64,000 bases of DNA from Paramacrobiotus metropolitanus (Eukaryota; Tardigrada; Eutardigrada; Parachela; Macrobiotidae), in contig NW_026570302.1 of assembly GCF_019649055.1 (NCBI RefSeq), positions 558,001 to 622,000 on the forward strand, in the 5' to 3' direction. The notes beneath the pieces were generated by a model. That model was not told the origin of the DNA and searched no databases. It saw nothing but the letters and a program-made list of their open reading frames with translations. Made by a program: the position numbers and the translations under genes. Positions 23,027 through 34,575 of this stretch are shown here, piece by piece (the stretch's first letter is position 1; the number at the start of each line of letters is the position of its first letter).

Positions 23027-24809
23027 ACAGTTTCGAAGTGCGGGGCTAAGAGTTACGTCAGTGTGTCACCGCCTTTCATTCTGTCATTTTTTATTTTCAA
23101 AATTCACCGAATTACATATCTCAAAATTAATTCCGGACATTCGCAAATATATGCCGACCCTCGAAACACGATAAGTAATACTGAAGTAAGTTCAGAAAAT
23201 AGAACCCTAAGTTACCGGTTGAATGGCCAAACGCGAAGCGCCCATGTTAATTCACCTATACTTGAAGTTTAATTTAGTTTACCTATATACCAAACTTAAT
23301 TTACCTAATTTATCTCCTCCACAATAAAAGCCTCCTCTGCGGTATAAGCCTTTTTCCGGGCACCTTTGAAAATTTAGAATTCTAGGGCTTGTGATTCGAA
23401 AAATACGGTAAGCGGGTCTGGCTCACAAAATACGCTAAATGAAATTCCCCCACTAACGGTTTTCCTTTTACCTACGAAAGAAAGACATACCATCTAATCG
23501 TTTTCCATAAACGTTTCGTCGTTTCGACATCCCATGTTCTGCCGAAAACGAACCACCTTTACCTAAATCATATCCAATGATTTTTTTCGAACAATTTTGC
23601 GTTAAAATATTTTGCGCAGTTATAAGGAAAGTCTGAATCCGTGTACAAGCTAACAAAGACAATCAGTATCTTAATTCAACAATAAATGTATGATTTAGAA
23701 TAGACTTGTCGAATATCTCTGCGCAAATACCATTTTATTTCGAAGCAATTAACGGTTGCAACTGGATCGAACACATATTAAGTTAAACAGAAAGGTGGAT
23801 GACCTTTGCAGAAAGGTGGATGACCTTCATTGAAGATCCACCATCCACCCGTCCACCTTCCTGCCGGCTACAAGCGTCGCTTACTAGCGCCTTTAGCAGT
23901 ATAATGTTTTTGGTAAGTGATGTGTAAATTACTGGCTAATAACTAAACCAATAAAATTCACTCCCTCAGCAGTATAAAGCGGCGTTAATACTCCATGCAC
24001 CTTGTACTAATAGTGAGTCACGAACGTCAGTAGAATGTTACGGAAAGTACATTCTTGAAACCAATATCGTACTCAAGGACTTTGTTATATAGATATTACT
24101 TACATTATACAGAACAGTGAGTACGGCAAGTACTGTTTCAGTGTGAGCAACTACTTGAACTTATGTCTTAATACGAGTAGTCTTTGCAAGCAGACCTGAA
24201 CCTTTGACCCTTTTGGGTTATATTCTCCTTTACTGTTCCTAGCTTCGCTTCGGTCTTATAGTGCTAGCCTAAAGCGGTGCACTTTCCTAGTTAATATCAC
24301 TCTATAGCAGCCATTGACAGACCTGTGCTGTTATGGAAAATTTACCCAGAGTTATAGTTTTCGTTTTCTGTTACAGTGCGAGTTACGCTACGGGTTACGC
24401 TATCCATCCAAGCAAACCGACTTTCGAGTTATTCAGTGAAATACACTACCACAAGCAATTAACCCTTGATTCACCTGTACAGATACATCGACTTTTGTCA
24501 GAACAACAAGTTTGTGTTACGATGTTCAAGTTCAGAACTGTCTTCGCTTTCGCTCCAGTAACGGTAAGATCTGAGTCGGAATCATCAGACAAACCAAAAG
24601 AAAAAAACATACAACATTTATTTACAATATAAAGTGTATACAGCAGCGTAAATACCGGTAACTGTGCCGACAGGTTCAGCTGTATAGCGGATTAGCGACT
24701 TAACAAAATACACGACAACATTGAATTTAGTGCTTTTAAAAAACAAATGGCGATGGCCTTTTGTAAAAGTTATTTCACACACGATCTCGACCCCGAAAAA
24801 GGACGGTCA
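23027..24809. other. Spacer between array 1 and copy F; small tandem duplication
   Basis: No gene is visible. At 23790-23827 the 20-bp unit AGAAAGGTGGATGACCTTTG is duplicated in tandem. It is followed by a partly inverted copy (GATCCACCATCCACC), giving a potential hairpin. Near 22780-22820 another short duplication (ATGAATTAGAG) occurs in the last intron of copy E. The open frame at 24333-24632 starts with a hydrophobic, signal-peptide-like stretch but has no other support. Confidence 0.35.
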
Positions 24810-26640
24810 AAAAACTCGCCATCCATCGGAAAATCCGCTCCAGAGTAATCATCATCCCAGTCTTCTTCCATCGTCCCAGTTGATTAAAATATTCCGCCAC
24901 CTCGACCAGAAATTGCCGCGCACGCTTATCGGTAGAAGCAAACATAGGTCAGCACATACCCAGCAAATTATTACCCTCTCCGAACGATGGCTGTCATCAG
25001 CAGTGGTTACCTTCAGCCACATCGATAGCATCTCGAGCTGCTCTTCCGTGGGTATCGGGATGGATTTCTCAATAGCATCCCGCATCGTGCAGCGCACATC
25101 AGCGCTCATGGCAAACAAAGTGGTGCAAGGTCGACTTCCAGCTGCATCTCCAGCCCGTCGCCTGTCTTATTATAATCCAAATCGATAGTGCAGTTTACTA
25201 GATGCATGACGTCGCACGGCAGATCACTGCAAGCGGTGATAAAACTGACCAGCCGATAGGTCGGCGAAAAACATCTGATTTTCAATCGAAGCCCAATGAA
25301 ATTGATCACTCGCAATCGACTTCCGGTATTCCGGACGGCATAATGTATCATATCAGTCAGTGTTATAAAATCTCCCGTATCCATCAAATGGTTACGGTCA
25401 TCGACAACGATGTGCTGTGTGGATTTGCGGATGCATTTGAAAACAGGTACCGCCAGAAAGTAATGCAGCTGACCGTGATTCGCTTGATAGTCTTTGTGAG
25501 GGCTCGCAACGAGGATGTAAGTCTTCAGCGGAGGTGATTGTATGATCCAATTCCACGCGTTACAAACTCTGCGTAATCCGGTCTGTGTCCAATTATCCAA
25601 TTGCGAGGAAACTTCCCGCAGCCCGGATGTCTTTAGTACACGCACATCATCAATCTCCTGGCGATTCGCAGAAAATATTTTTTCTTCAATCAGCAACCGA
25701 TTAATGTATCGAATACGCGAGGTTAGCGCGCCATGATATCGATGAACCTCCTGCTGCAAAAAAAATAATTTAGCGTAGGTTCTTTAGAGAAGAGCCCGTC
25801 AGAGTTTTTGTGAAAGCAGCTTTCCGCTGGAAAATAACTAACAAAGACAGCATTGAAAAGCAGAACGTATTTTGCCGGTACCTGACAAGATGACGGAGTC
25901 TCTTTACGCTGATATTCAGACCGATGCCGCCAAATGTACGACACACGTCCGTCCTTTACTTCGACGAACGACACCGGCCATCCTTCTGTGTTACCATTTA
26001 GTGATGGAGCAGTTTCTCGACATCCACATCGCGGCAGTCTTTCGGTAACGGCAGACTGCGCTTCTCAAAGGTCCCTGGTTCAACGGGCTCTGACCATCCG
26101 TCCTACCCGATCATCTCCAAGAAGTAGTCATGCCAGGCATCCGACAAAGAATACTTACTGGGCGGGGGGCTGCAAGCCCATATAATCCCACCAGTCGCTC
26201 GCCGCTCTTCAACGCAGCCCCTCAATGGGAAGCACTTCCGTGTACTGTAATCCATTCTCCCATCGGACCACGGCCACTCTGCAAAACCTGTGGAGGATAC
26301 CGCGCGTCACATTCACAATTTCCACCGGAAACCACGTCCACGCACCACCGGGCGACATGCGCATCAATGCGTCGACTGGAATCGGTGTACTGGATTCGGT
26401 GTATGCGTCGGCCAGGTCTCCCTCTTTTACTGACTTGACATTTCGGAAAACATGATTAAATAGGGTGAATTCGCGGCGTCGATTATAACTGAGAAAATCA
26501 ATGATGAGACCATTGTCCGCCACGTCGACAACCTGTCCGACACGGAATAGACCGTCCTGGCCCAATACCTCCACGGAGTTCGTCCTATAAACTTTGCCAA
26601 ACAACGTTAACGTTGAAGCTGGCAAGTCGTCTGCTCCTGG
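24810..26640 (-). pseudogene. NGLF/F-box family copy F with several lesions
   Basis: Read on the minus strand. Exon 1 (about 26640 down to 25882) has no ATG at its head but begins after a plausible acceptor (TTTCCAG), so a short upstream exon may once have existed. It carries DNGLIIDFLSYNRRREFTLF and GAWTWFPVEIVNVTRGI. A stop (TGA at 26209) and frameshifts then break the middle section before WPVSFVEVKDGRVSYIWR and a GTACCG donor. Exon 2 (about 25751 to 24940) has a degraded F-box (LKTSGLREVSSQLDNWTQTG), the LRR-like region, and a one-base loss near 25106 before SADVRCTMRDAIEKS. Exon 3 keeps only its end (FLVEVAEYFNQLG, about 24925-24810); the CATQTADPRPSS part is missing. It is a dead copy, in the opposite direction to array 1. 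Confidence 0.8.
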
Positions 26641-26859
26641 AAATAGAATATACAAGGCAATCCTTGGATAATTTTACCGTCTATGGATTGAACAGTCTGG
26701 AGAATCCGTAGAAAGTCTCGCACATAAAATTAGCCGCAGATCAGTCAACTGCATCCATCTAATGCTCATAGTTGTAACTGTTTCTGTTGTACTTAAATTA
26801 TGTGTTCAGCATTAATACGATTACTAGTAACCTTCACTCTTTAGTCTTTAAAATAAGGA

Positions 26860-27410
26860 AATGGCTATTCTCACCACCCTGACACCACCTTTGGCTATTG
26901 TCACCACCTTTCACCTCGTTTTGGCTATCCGCACAACGTTTTTTATAATATTTTTCACACCACATTTGGCTATTCCCACCCCTTGTGGCTTTGCTGCTCT
27001 AGTGCATTCGGCTATTCCCATCCGTTTCTGAATATACATATATCTTCGCTTTCAGTCACACTTCACTTTTCTGTACTGTTGCGAGCCAAAAACGTTCGAA
27101 CAAAACTGGGTGCTGACAGTGGTCGGTGACTACTCTGTTCGCATTGCAGTGCTATGCTGCCAGAAAAAATGCAGATCTATACCACCTTAGAACAACAACT
27201 GGTGCCACTGTCAAAAATTGTGGTCATAAGGCTTACGACATACAGAGCGCAAAGAAACAGTTTTATTAAAACTTGCTTCAAGATTTGTTAAAGATTTTTA
27301 AAACTGTCTAATAAAAAAACATTTCCTACGAAGAAGTGGGAATAGTCAAAAGGTGGTGAACGGTGGTGAGAATATCCAAATGGCGGTGCGAGGTGGTGGG
27401 AATAGCCACA
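26860..27410. repeat. Iteron-bearing foldback element
   Basis: Copies of a motif like GGCTATTCTCACCACC lie at 26863, 26893, 26923, 26968 and 27010 (the later ones degenerate). The same motif lies inverted at about 27336, 27362 and 27392 (GGTGGTGGGAATAGCC). The block is therefore flanked by inverted clusters of short iterons about 450 bp apart, as in foldback or miniature inverted-repeat transposons with repeated subterminal sites. No coding sequence lies between them. Exact ends and a target duplication could not be fixed. Confidence 0.55.
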
Positions 27411-27429
27411 CCCTTAAAATAATGAGGGT

Positions 27430-27879
27430 CCGTGTATCCGCATTCGGTATACCTACTGTAGTAGACACTGTGTATTAGTGATTGTAACAGTCGGCGCATA
27501 GACTACAGTACAAATTCTACGTACAATGTAGGACTAAATAGTCGCATAACCCTATACCCAGCATTCTGTGCGCATGCGGCGCAGTGCACTTGTACGAACC
27601 GGATATTTTGAACTCACTCGTACAGCGCACTGCGCTGCATACGTACTGAATGCGGATATGTTCGGTATGCGACCATTTCGTCCTAAGCTGTACGATATAG
27701 ACAATCGACGATTATTTTTTCGACCGCTGTTAGGCGCTGCATACCGGCGGCAGGGTATGGTACCAGTACTGGTAGGAATGAAATCTTTATTGATGTTCTT
27801 ATCACGACATAACAGTCGTAATTCATATCACTACGGCCAACAATGCACAATTAAGAATTAAAACAAAACAAACGAAATC
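27430..27879. other. Intergenic, no supported gene
   Basis: An open frame on the plus strand (27568-27861) has no recognisable domain and is probably chance. Nothing else is supported. Confidence 0.3.
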
Positions 27880-28080
27880 AGTATTATCCATCAGTTTATT
27901 CTTGCCCGGTAAAGTTCCTAAAACGGCAGCTGCATTGCCTTTAATAATTGCGAGGCTAATACGCGGCTTTAAAAAAGCTGTGGATCTGCATTCCCCGGAC
28001 CTCTCTTTCGTTTTCCGTCCAAGGAAACTGACCATTTCTCTGGCTTCTTCGCCGAGCACTCCCAGGGTTTCCACGGCAAA
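27880..28080 (-). other. Coding remnant related to 18.87-19.12 kb
   Basis: The minus-strand reading is open over about 65 codons and reads EEAREMVSFLGRKTKERSG, later LAIIKGNAAAVLGTLPGKNK. It resembles the remnant near 19 kb, with shared AVLGTLP and a similar spacing from the preceding basic stretch. It looks like the C-terminal part of an unidentified repeated coding sequence. No flanking terminal repeats were found. Confidence 0.35.
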
Positions 28081-28336
28081 AGGATAAAACCACTATTCTT
28101 CGCCCAGCTGCCGATAGTTGTATCGCTTCCGGCATTCTGCTTGGTGTGCTTTACCAGTACTGTACTGTTGTAAAAGTCATGTTATTACTCCTTTTAATCC
28201 GAAATTGTCAACTGCGGCGGTATAAATGAAACAGCTGAAAACATTTGACCTGCTGTATACGAATTACGAGGTAACACTTAATCGAATTGCCACGCATTCA
28301 TTCGGAATAAAAGTAAACGGGGAGTGGTGTAACTGG

Positions 28337-29031
28337 TACGAGGAGGGGGTAAATACACGGGATAGACAGAAAAAACGGCAATAATAAGGGATAACCATTC
28401 ACGTGTTGTGCAACACGGCCAGCCACCAAGGGAAGGCAGTTCAGTAACACAGTGCAGAACAGCCGTTGAGACTCCAGTCTCGAGCTGTTTCTCCGTAGAC
28501 TTCTATGTTAAATTCAACCACCTTCGTCTTGCACATTTCAGAACTAATCCGCACAATTGATAGCTCAAAAGAACAAGAAAAAATTTACAAGATTTTTTAT
28601 ACCAAACAACTTGCCACTTACGAAAACTGAAGCAAGATTGAGCCATTTGAGTTTCGTAGACTAAGCATAGGAGTTGGATGGTTTGCTTCCACGGAGCTCC
28701 TATGCTTTGTCTATGGAAAACTTAATTGGCTCTAGCTTGTCTTATTTCTCATAGATCACGGTTTGCGTGGTATCGAAAATCTTGTTAATTTTTTCTTGTT
28801 CTTTTGAGCCATTGATTGTGCGGTTTAGTCCTGAAATGTGCAAGATGCAGGTGTTTAAGTTTAACATGGAAGCGTACGGAGAAGGCAGCTCGGGTCTCAA
28901 AGCCTGAATTTTATGTAGTGTCGCTGGACTGCCTTCCCTTGGTGGCTGGCCGTGCTGCACAACACGTGAATGGTTATCCCTTGTTATTGCCGTTTTTTCT
29001 GTCTATCCCGTGTATTTACCCCCTCCTCGTA
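28337..29031. mobile_element. Foldback (MITE-like) element with long inverted arms
   Basis: The left arm from 28337 (TACGAGGAGGGGGTAAATAC) pairs with the inverted right arm ending at 29031. Similarity continues over about 270 bp per arm with scattered mismatches, leaving a middle of about 150 bp. Within that middle a second small inverted repeat (GCATAGGAG near 28667 and its complement near 28697) forms an inner hairpin. There is no transposase. No convincing target duplication was found. Its right end lies only 11 bp from the left terminus of the large transposon that follows. It shares the terminus TACGAGGAGGG with the element at 30146-30440. Confidence 0.75.
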
Positions 29032-29042
29032 CTTCAAATATA

Positions 29043-29081
29043 GGGGGCAAAACTAAACGTGTTCCACGGTTCCCCTGTATT
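29043..29081 (+). repeat. Left terminal inverted repeat of the 11.6-kb transposon
   Basis: This 39-bp repeat begins GGGGGCAAAACTAAACGTG and matches the complement of 40593-40631 with two mismatches. TATA precedes it. Confidence 0.9.
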
Positions 29082-29684
29082 CCCTCGTGAAAATGAAAGT
29101 TACAAAAAAGATCTAGTTAAGAATTCGTGTACTATAGAAGTTACTACTAAACGTTGTAAAATATTTTGTGAGCAGCCGATCCTATGTCGAAGTTTAATGT
29201 AACTTCTCATCTTTGTTTACTTACACTGAATGCTACACAAAACTTCCACGACAGTTCAACATTTTCATTACCACAAATCGAGAACAGACGCGGCAAATAC
29301 TATTCGTAAGAAAATAAAAAAAACAATCAGAACGTCGCAATTATTTGCTAAAGTCTGTCCGAAATTCCTGACTTATTTAAGTAAGCCAGGAGAAAAACAA
29401 CAAAGTTATTGATGCGAAACAAGAAATAATAGGGCAAAAATGATGATTGTAGGAAATGAGCATCGTCGAAGAAGGTTTGAACAAATCCAGGCAGAGGAAA
29501 TGCGATCGGCTAATTCGAACCAGAAACACCACAGTCGCAGCGGTCACGACGGCATGCGTGTCAAAGCCAAAGGAGCATAAATCTGGAAACGAAGAACGTA
29601 ATATTCTCTAGCGAATTAAAAATTATCAAGTGAAGTTGGACAAGAAAAATCGGAAAAATAGAAAAATATGTTTTGCTTACTTTT

Positions 29685-31729
29685 CTACGTGTTGCACAAA
29701 ATGACGAGCTGAGTACTCCCATCCTTCACAGTCTCGTATGTCACCAGCTCGATCAGGTCGTCCGTCGCCGGGATGTTCAGTGGCGGAATTTCAAATCGTG
29801 TGTGCGGTGGAATCACTCGCCCCTCGTGGCCAGCGGTTGGAAGCCAGAGGACACTCCCGAGCGTTGCACTCAATTGCATGTACAACATCACCTTTATAAA
29901 AAGGTCCAGACAAAGGAGCGAAGCAGCCTCGGCATTTCAGGTAAAACTTTTTCTGCAGAGAAAGTAGTTCCATCAGCATTAGAATTATTAGCCAGAACTG
30001 GAGTCGACTCCTTAATTCTTACCGCGTGAATCCTCCTCATATGCGTGGTAATATGCAGCCAGTTGATCTTCTCACCGCAGAGGGTACACAAGACGTAATA
30101 GAACTCCCCCTTTGACCTGCATTAAAGCAGTCATTACAAACTGTATACGAGGAGGGAGTAAGCATCTTCGGTAGCGCGTTCGAATAGTCAAGACTCTTTG
30201 AACACTGTGCGTCAAGTGCGTGACAGCATGATTCATTGAACTGCCAACCGTGGAATGTTGCCCATCGGCGTGCACCTCACCGTCAACCGTGGATGGTTGC
30301 CCTGATTGACAGTGGCCAAGTTAAACGTGGATTGCCAGCCTTCCGCGGTTGACTGTTAAGCCAGATTTGCAGTCAAACGAGTGTTCAAGGTGTCTTGACT
30401 ATTCGAACGCGCTACCGGAGATGCTTGTTCCCTCCACGTACTGATGGAGAAAAATCTACACAATTATAACTAACTACCTTTTACGAGCGTGGTTTAAATA
30501 AGAACGGACTTCCGATCTAATCAGACACATCACGCGGTGGCAGGTTGCAGTTTCTGTCCAATGCTTGTGCGGCAGGGACAGGTCGAGCCGACGGGTGGCG
30601 AGGCGACAGAGTCCCACAGAGTCCAGCATACTTTTCGCCGTCTGTTAAATGCGCAAATAAAATGACTGAGAATCGTACAAATTATGACTTGACCGAACAA
30701 TTCCTCTACCTCCGGCGAGTTTGAAAGGAACGGTTTAATCCAGTCGTAAACATAACAGGACACCGACGCCTGGTCTTTAACGGATGGCGGCTTCTGTAGA
30801 CTGCGGGGGAGGAAGACAGAAGATGCAAGTGTAGGTCGACCTTTGTGTTTTGCCAAGAACTGCGCCCACTCCTGGACCGCCTTTTCCATATCCATTGAGA
30901 AGCGAATGAATTTATGGAGCTCAGTGTCCATCAGCTAACAGTCAATGTCGGAGTTTCTGTAAACCCGGCAAATGCTTGATTAATGATGATTTTGCAAAAA
31001 ACTGAAGAAATATTCAGATCTTCATGTTGGACACAAATACTGCAAGTTATTTATGCTCTGGGGAATTCTGCAGTACCCGAAAATTGGGACTTCTTTGCTC
31101 AGGTAAAACTTCCCCTTGTTTTCGTATCCATCAAAACTGTCTGGAAAAGCGCAGCGGAAAGTATTCAGCGGGAATACAATCGAACTCATTCCCGGAAGAG
31201 GAATCTCTGGTGCCATGGACACCAACGATACGACTGTGTCTAAATTCTGCACCAGATCCGACATGGCGGTGAATCTCAACGCTGCATAAAGCCTCCATCC
31301 CTCGCTGCAAACCAGAAAGAATTACAGTTTGAAAATGGGTCGACCCAACATAGACTGTTAAAATATATAAGTATTACACGTTGCAATTCGGACAACGACA
31401 GACGATGTCATGATTCTCGTCGGCATTTGCTCCCGGTTGTTTCGCAATCCATTCGTCTGCGCATTTATGACACACTATTCCACTACAGCACGGCGAAATT
31501 ACAAGGCTATGGAACGGACAATCTACGCCAATCATACACTGAACGGAATTCTTCACATCCTGCAAACAAAACAGAAAACCGTAAAAACAACTTGTAAATG
31601 TCCATGGGATAAGTCGAGAATTAATTTTGAAAAATCTTATGATTTAAATTTTACATTTAAAATCCGTTATTCAAAAATAGCTAAACGTACGTATACTGCG
31701 TCTAGTAATCTTCTTCGGTGATCTTCCAT
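29685..31729 (-). CDS. Transposon-borne RING and zinc-finger protein gene (multi-exon, tentative)
   Basis: Read on the minus strand from an ATG at 31729 (MEDHRRRLLDA), five bases after one GTCGAC palindrome. The next exon (about 31558-31382) encodes a RING-like finger: QCMIGVDC, then SPCCSGIVCHKCADEW, then CRCPNCN. Further open stretches in plausible order are 31310-31100 (WRLYAALRFTAMSDLVQNL), 30931-30670 (MDTELHKFIRFSMDMEKAVQ) and 30091-30024 (CTLCGEKINWLHITTHMRRIH, a C2H2-like finger closed by GTAAGA). A Cys-rich piece (LKCRGCFAPLSG) and an open C-terminal stretch run to 29685. A RING would suggest ubiquitin-ligase activity; some large animal transposons carry such accessory genes. The exon chain is my inference and a nested foldback element sits in one intron, so this may be one gene or two, intact or not. 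Confidence 0.45.
30146..30440. mobile_element. 295-bp foldback element nested in the large transposon
   Basis: The left arm TACGAGGAGGGAGTAAGCAT at 30146 and its inverted partner ending at 30440 match over about 60 bp, including GGTAGCGCGTTCGAATAGTC. The terminus TACGAGGAGGG is shared with the foldback element at 28337-29031, so they are related families. It lies in an intron of the RING gene. Subtracting its length brings the unusually long palindrome interval 30000-30833 down to about 540 bp, close to the other intervals, which supports a later insertion. Confidence 0.7.
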
Positions 31730-31749
31730 TTTAGGAGTCGACTCCACGT

Positions 31750-33978
31750 AGCGCTAACCTGTAACGAGAACCTCCGTTAAACTCTTGAGACGATTGCACA
31801 CCGAAGCCGTCATGAAAAAAAAATCTATAACCTTCTCGAAGTGTAATCACTTAGACCACAATGCACGGTGCGCCCTGCGAGTCTGCAGCCAACGCTATAC
31901 AGTACTTACTATAGATAATGCCGATCGAATGAATATGCCAAACGCCAAACCAGAAAACAGTTATGATTACGGAAAGTACCAAGATGCCGCTTCAATCAAG
32001 GACACACTGTGATACATTCATATGATGAGAGAGATCTCCCGGCTTCGATCCCGGCGCGGTTGTATTACCGTCCTGTGGCAGCTGCGGCTTGTGCGGCACG
32101 GACTGCTGATCGGGGAACAATAATATCCAAAGAATCTGCAATCAGGAAACAAACTGCAATAACCTTTCAGAATTCCTTAATGCTTACGATCATGTTTCAT
32201 TTAACACAATGCTCAAACTAAATAATCCCAAATCGGACGCCTACAAAGGCTATTATTTTCAGTAATGAAATTCTCTACTAAATGCGTACTCCTGACACAT
32301 GTCACATTTGAGAAGGAAATCAGAGAGAAACGGATTGTAAACGTAACTATTTACTAGTGATTCATTGTGAAGTTATGAAAAAACGGAAAAAATGAATGCA
32401 GTAATGCTAAATAGCTAACAATAAACAACTACCCATCAATAGCTAACCGGGCGTAAACTATCGCAGGAAAAAAACGCAGACTATACAAAAATGGAAAAGC
32501 GCGTATTTTCAATAAATTATTTTTTTTAAAAAACGCGTAATTTTTATAACCACCGGTAATAATTTACCATGAGCTGAGGAAATTGTATTGAAGGCTTAAT
32601 TATCTGTACACAAGTAAAAGTAGTGGCACTTAAAATAAGTGTTTCAGTGAAGCTAGCCTTCATCGTAAGCGGAGCGTTAATAGTACTTTCGGTCCATCAT
32701 TATGACGAAAAAAACGTAAGTGTTAAACACAGGAGACTTAAACTTTTTCACCGAAACCTTCCTCGAATAACGGTAACTAATTACCTGATCGACAAATTGC
32801 GAAAAGCTCCAGCTAACTGCTAGCTGTCAATACGGCCAGGAACCAAGCGTACAAGCACACAGGAACCCGGATCATTGAGATCATAGAGACGCTGATCTAC
32901 AGCAAATTCTCTATTTGGCACAGCCTGCGCTCTACTTTGGCTACAGTGACTACACACCGCCACTGTCGCTTAACGGGTATTTGCAAGTTTACGATATCTT
33001 GCAGCCGTTTTCCTTTCTCTGGCTCTCCGGACTCAGAGTAGTACTTACTTAAAATCCTAGCTTATCGCAAAACTGAATGGTTCTTCAGTCTTACATTCTG
33101 CCGATAAGGACACACGTAACAACTACCCTATTTATTAAACTTAACCGCCAGCGAGCAAAGCACTTACACTACGGTAGGCAAACAGTGACGCGCTACGCAA
33201 CCAAGAAACATCCACTTGGGCCGCTGGGCGCTGGAATCCCTCTTGTTTCGGCTGTAAAAAGGCAATCGCGAAGGCAAGCGTCACTCTACAATCAGATCAC
33301 CCGACTCTTCACCGCAAACCACCACACTACCGCACTCAGCAAATTAAGGAGAACACGAATCAAATAGACACCGCAGTTCCTCGTCCATACAAATAACAAA
33401 TGGGAATATTCGTCACAAGGGGAATGATCAACAGTAGTGATTCTTTAGATCAGCCAACGCTACACATCACTCAATTCAGGAGAATTTCGAGTTCAACCGT
33501 TTATCAGGATGTTATCCAAATTAAGAGTTATTAGTAGCATTTACTCGTCGAAAAGTAAAAGTAAAAAACCCGAATATGTTGCGCAATTTTTGGTTCGTCA
33601 AGTTTTCTGTGCACAACGTTCTCACAGTTCACTGGAAAAACCTGTAAACGGAACCCAGCGGCTTATGCGGCGCGACTCTTTGGCATACCAAAACCGTCTG
33701 ACCCGCCACCTACCTATTCTTGACTTGCATTCATTACTCAGTAACGCATAAGTACTCAAGCCTTGTGCTGCTAAAAGCTGCCGGTCTTTGTCTTGTTTGC
33801 AAAAATTGGTGACTGTATCTGCAGTATTTGGAATTTTGTCCCTACAAAGTCTTTTCGTTTTTTTGCTGGTATCTTTTCATCTTGGTGCTGCTGTTGTTGG
33901 GTCGAACCGTGCCAAGTAAGAAACGCCTGCGTTTTGCTGCGAATTTTTGTTCTACAGTAAAGTGTGGTTGTTTTTAGC
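31750..33978. other. Non-coding 2.2-kb stretch inside the transposon
   Basis: No gene is supported, and no GTCGAC palindrome occurs here, unlike the rest of the element. Small open frames (for example 33077-33367 and 33509-33751) have no domain. The stretch may be a later insertion or a cargo segment of different origin, but I found no terminal repeats for it. Confidence 0.4.
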
Positions 33979-34495
33979 ATGTTGAGCGACGATGAATCGT
34001 TATTTGAAGGATGCTTTATAATTGATCCCCGACCTTACAAGTCTCAAGAAGCAATCCTCGTAGCCCTGAAAACAGCTACCACAAGGGTTGTGAAGGAACC
34101 GAAAGAAGAGACGAAAAAGGTCGACCTACCGTCTGAATAAAATCCGCGTGCCACCGCAACAAGCGATACACCAGAAGATACATGGCAAGCGCTTTCTGTT
34201 CGCGTAAGTGAGGCCCCGTACGATGCAGTGGTGTTATGCATGTTCTGTTTATACAAATTTCCTGTAACTGCACATAGGTTTTGCCCATATATTAATAAAG
34301 TTAGCTATTTTCTATTTATTTTGTTACTTAATACAATACAATAAATTTCAGGTACCAAAACGTGAAACTTCTATCTATCAAGAGCCGACCGGACCGAAAA
34401 AGAGCAATGATGAATTCGATGATTTTGATTATGAAAGTCTAGCGTTTGAAGACGAAATTGTCTTACCGAAAAGAAAAAACAAAAGTAACGGATAA
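33979..34495 (+). CDS. Small acidic transposon protein, two exons
   Basis: Exon 1 starts with ATG at 33979 (MLSDDESLFEGCFIIDPRPY). It can run to a stop at 34138-34140, or splice at AAG/GTCGAC after 34119, where the donor lies inside one palindrome. A second open block (34352-34495) follows TTTCAG and reads VPKRETSIYQEPTGPKK, then DDFDYESLAFEDE and a basic end KRKNKSNG before TAA. Splicing at 34119/34352 keeps phase 0 and gives about 94 aa. The protein is acidic with a basic tail; no domain is recognised. It ends tail to tail with the transposase gene. It could be a DNA-binding or regulatory partner of the transposase, but nothing shows this directly. Confidence 0.45.
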
Positions 34496-34575
34496 AATTA
34501 CTTTTTAAAGTCCATCTTGTTGAAAGCGGTTCTAGGGTCGACCCGTTTTATTTACTCGAAGAGATGTGATTTTAA

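Noticed and set aside
26860-27410. CRISPR-like array because of the repeated 16-bp motif
   Set aside because: Copies are imperfect, irregularly spaced and inverted at one side; the DNA is eukaryotic.
32020-32080. Possible tRNA with a GGCTTCGATCCC B-box-like string
   Set aside because: No acceptor stem or A box could be matched around it.
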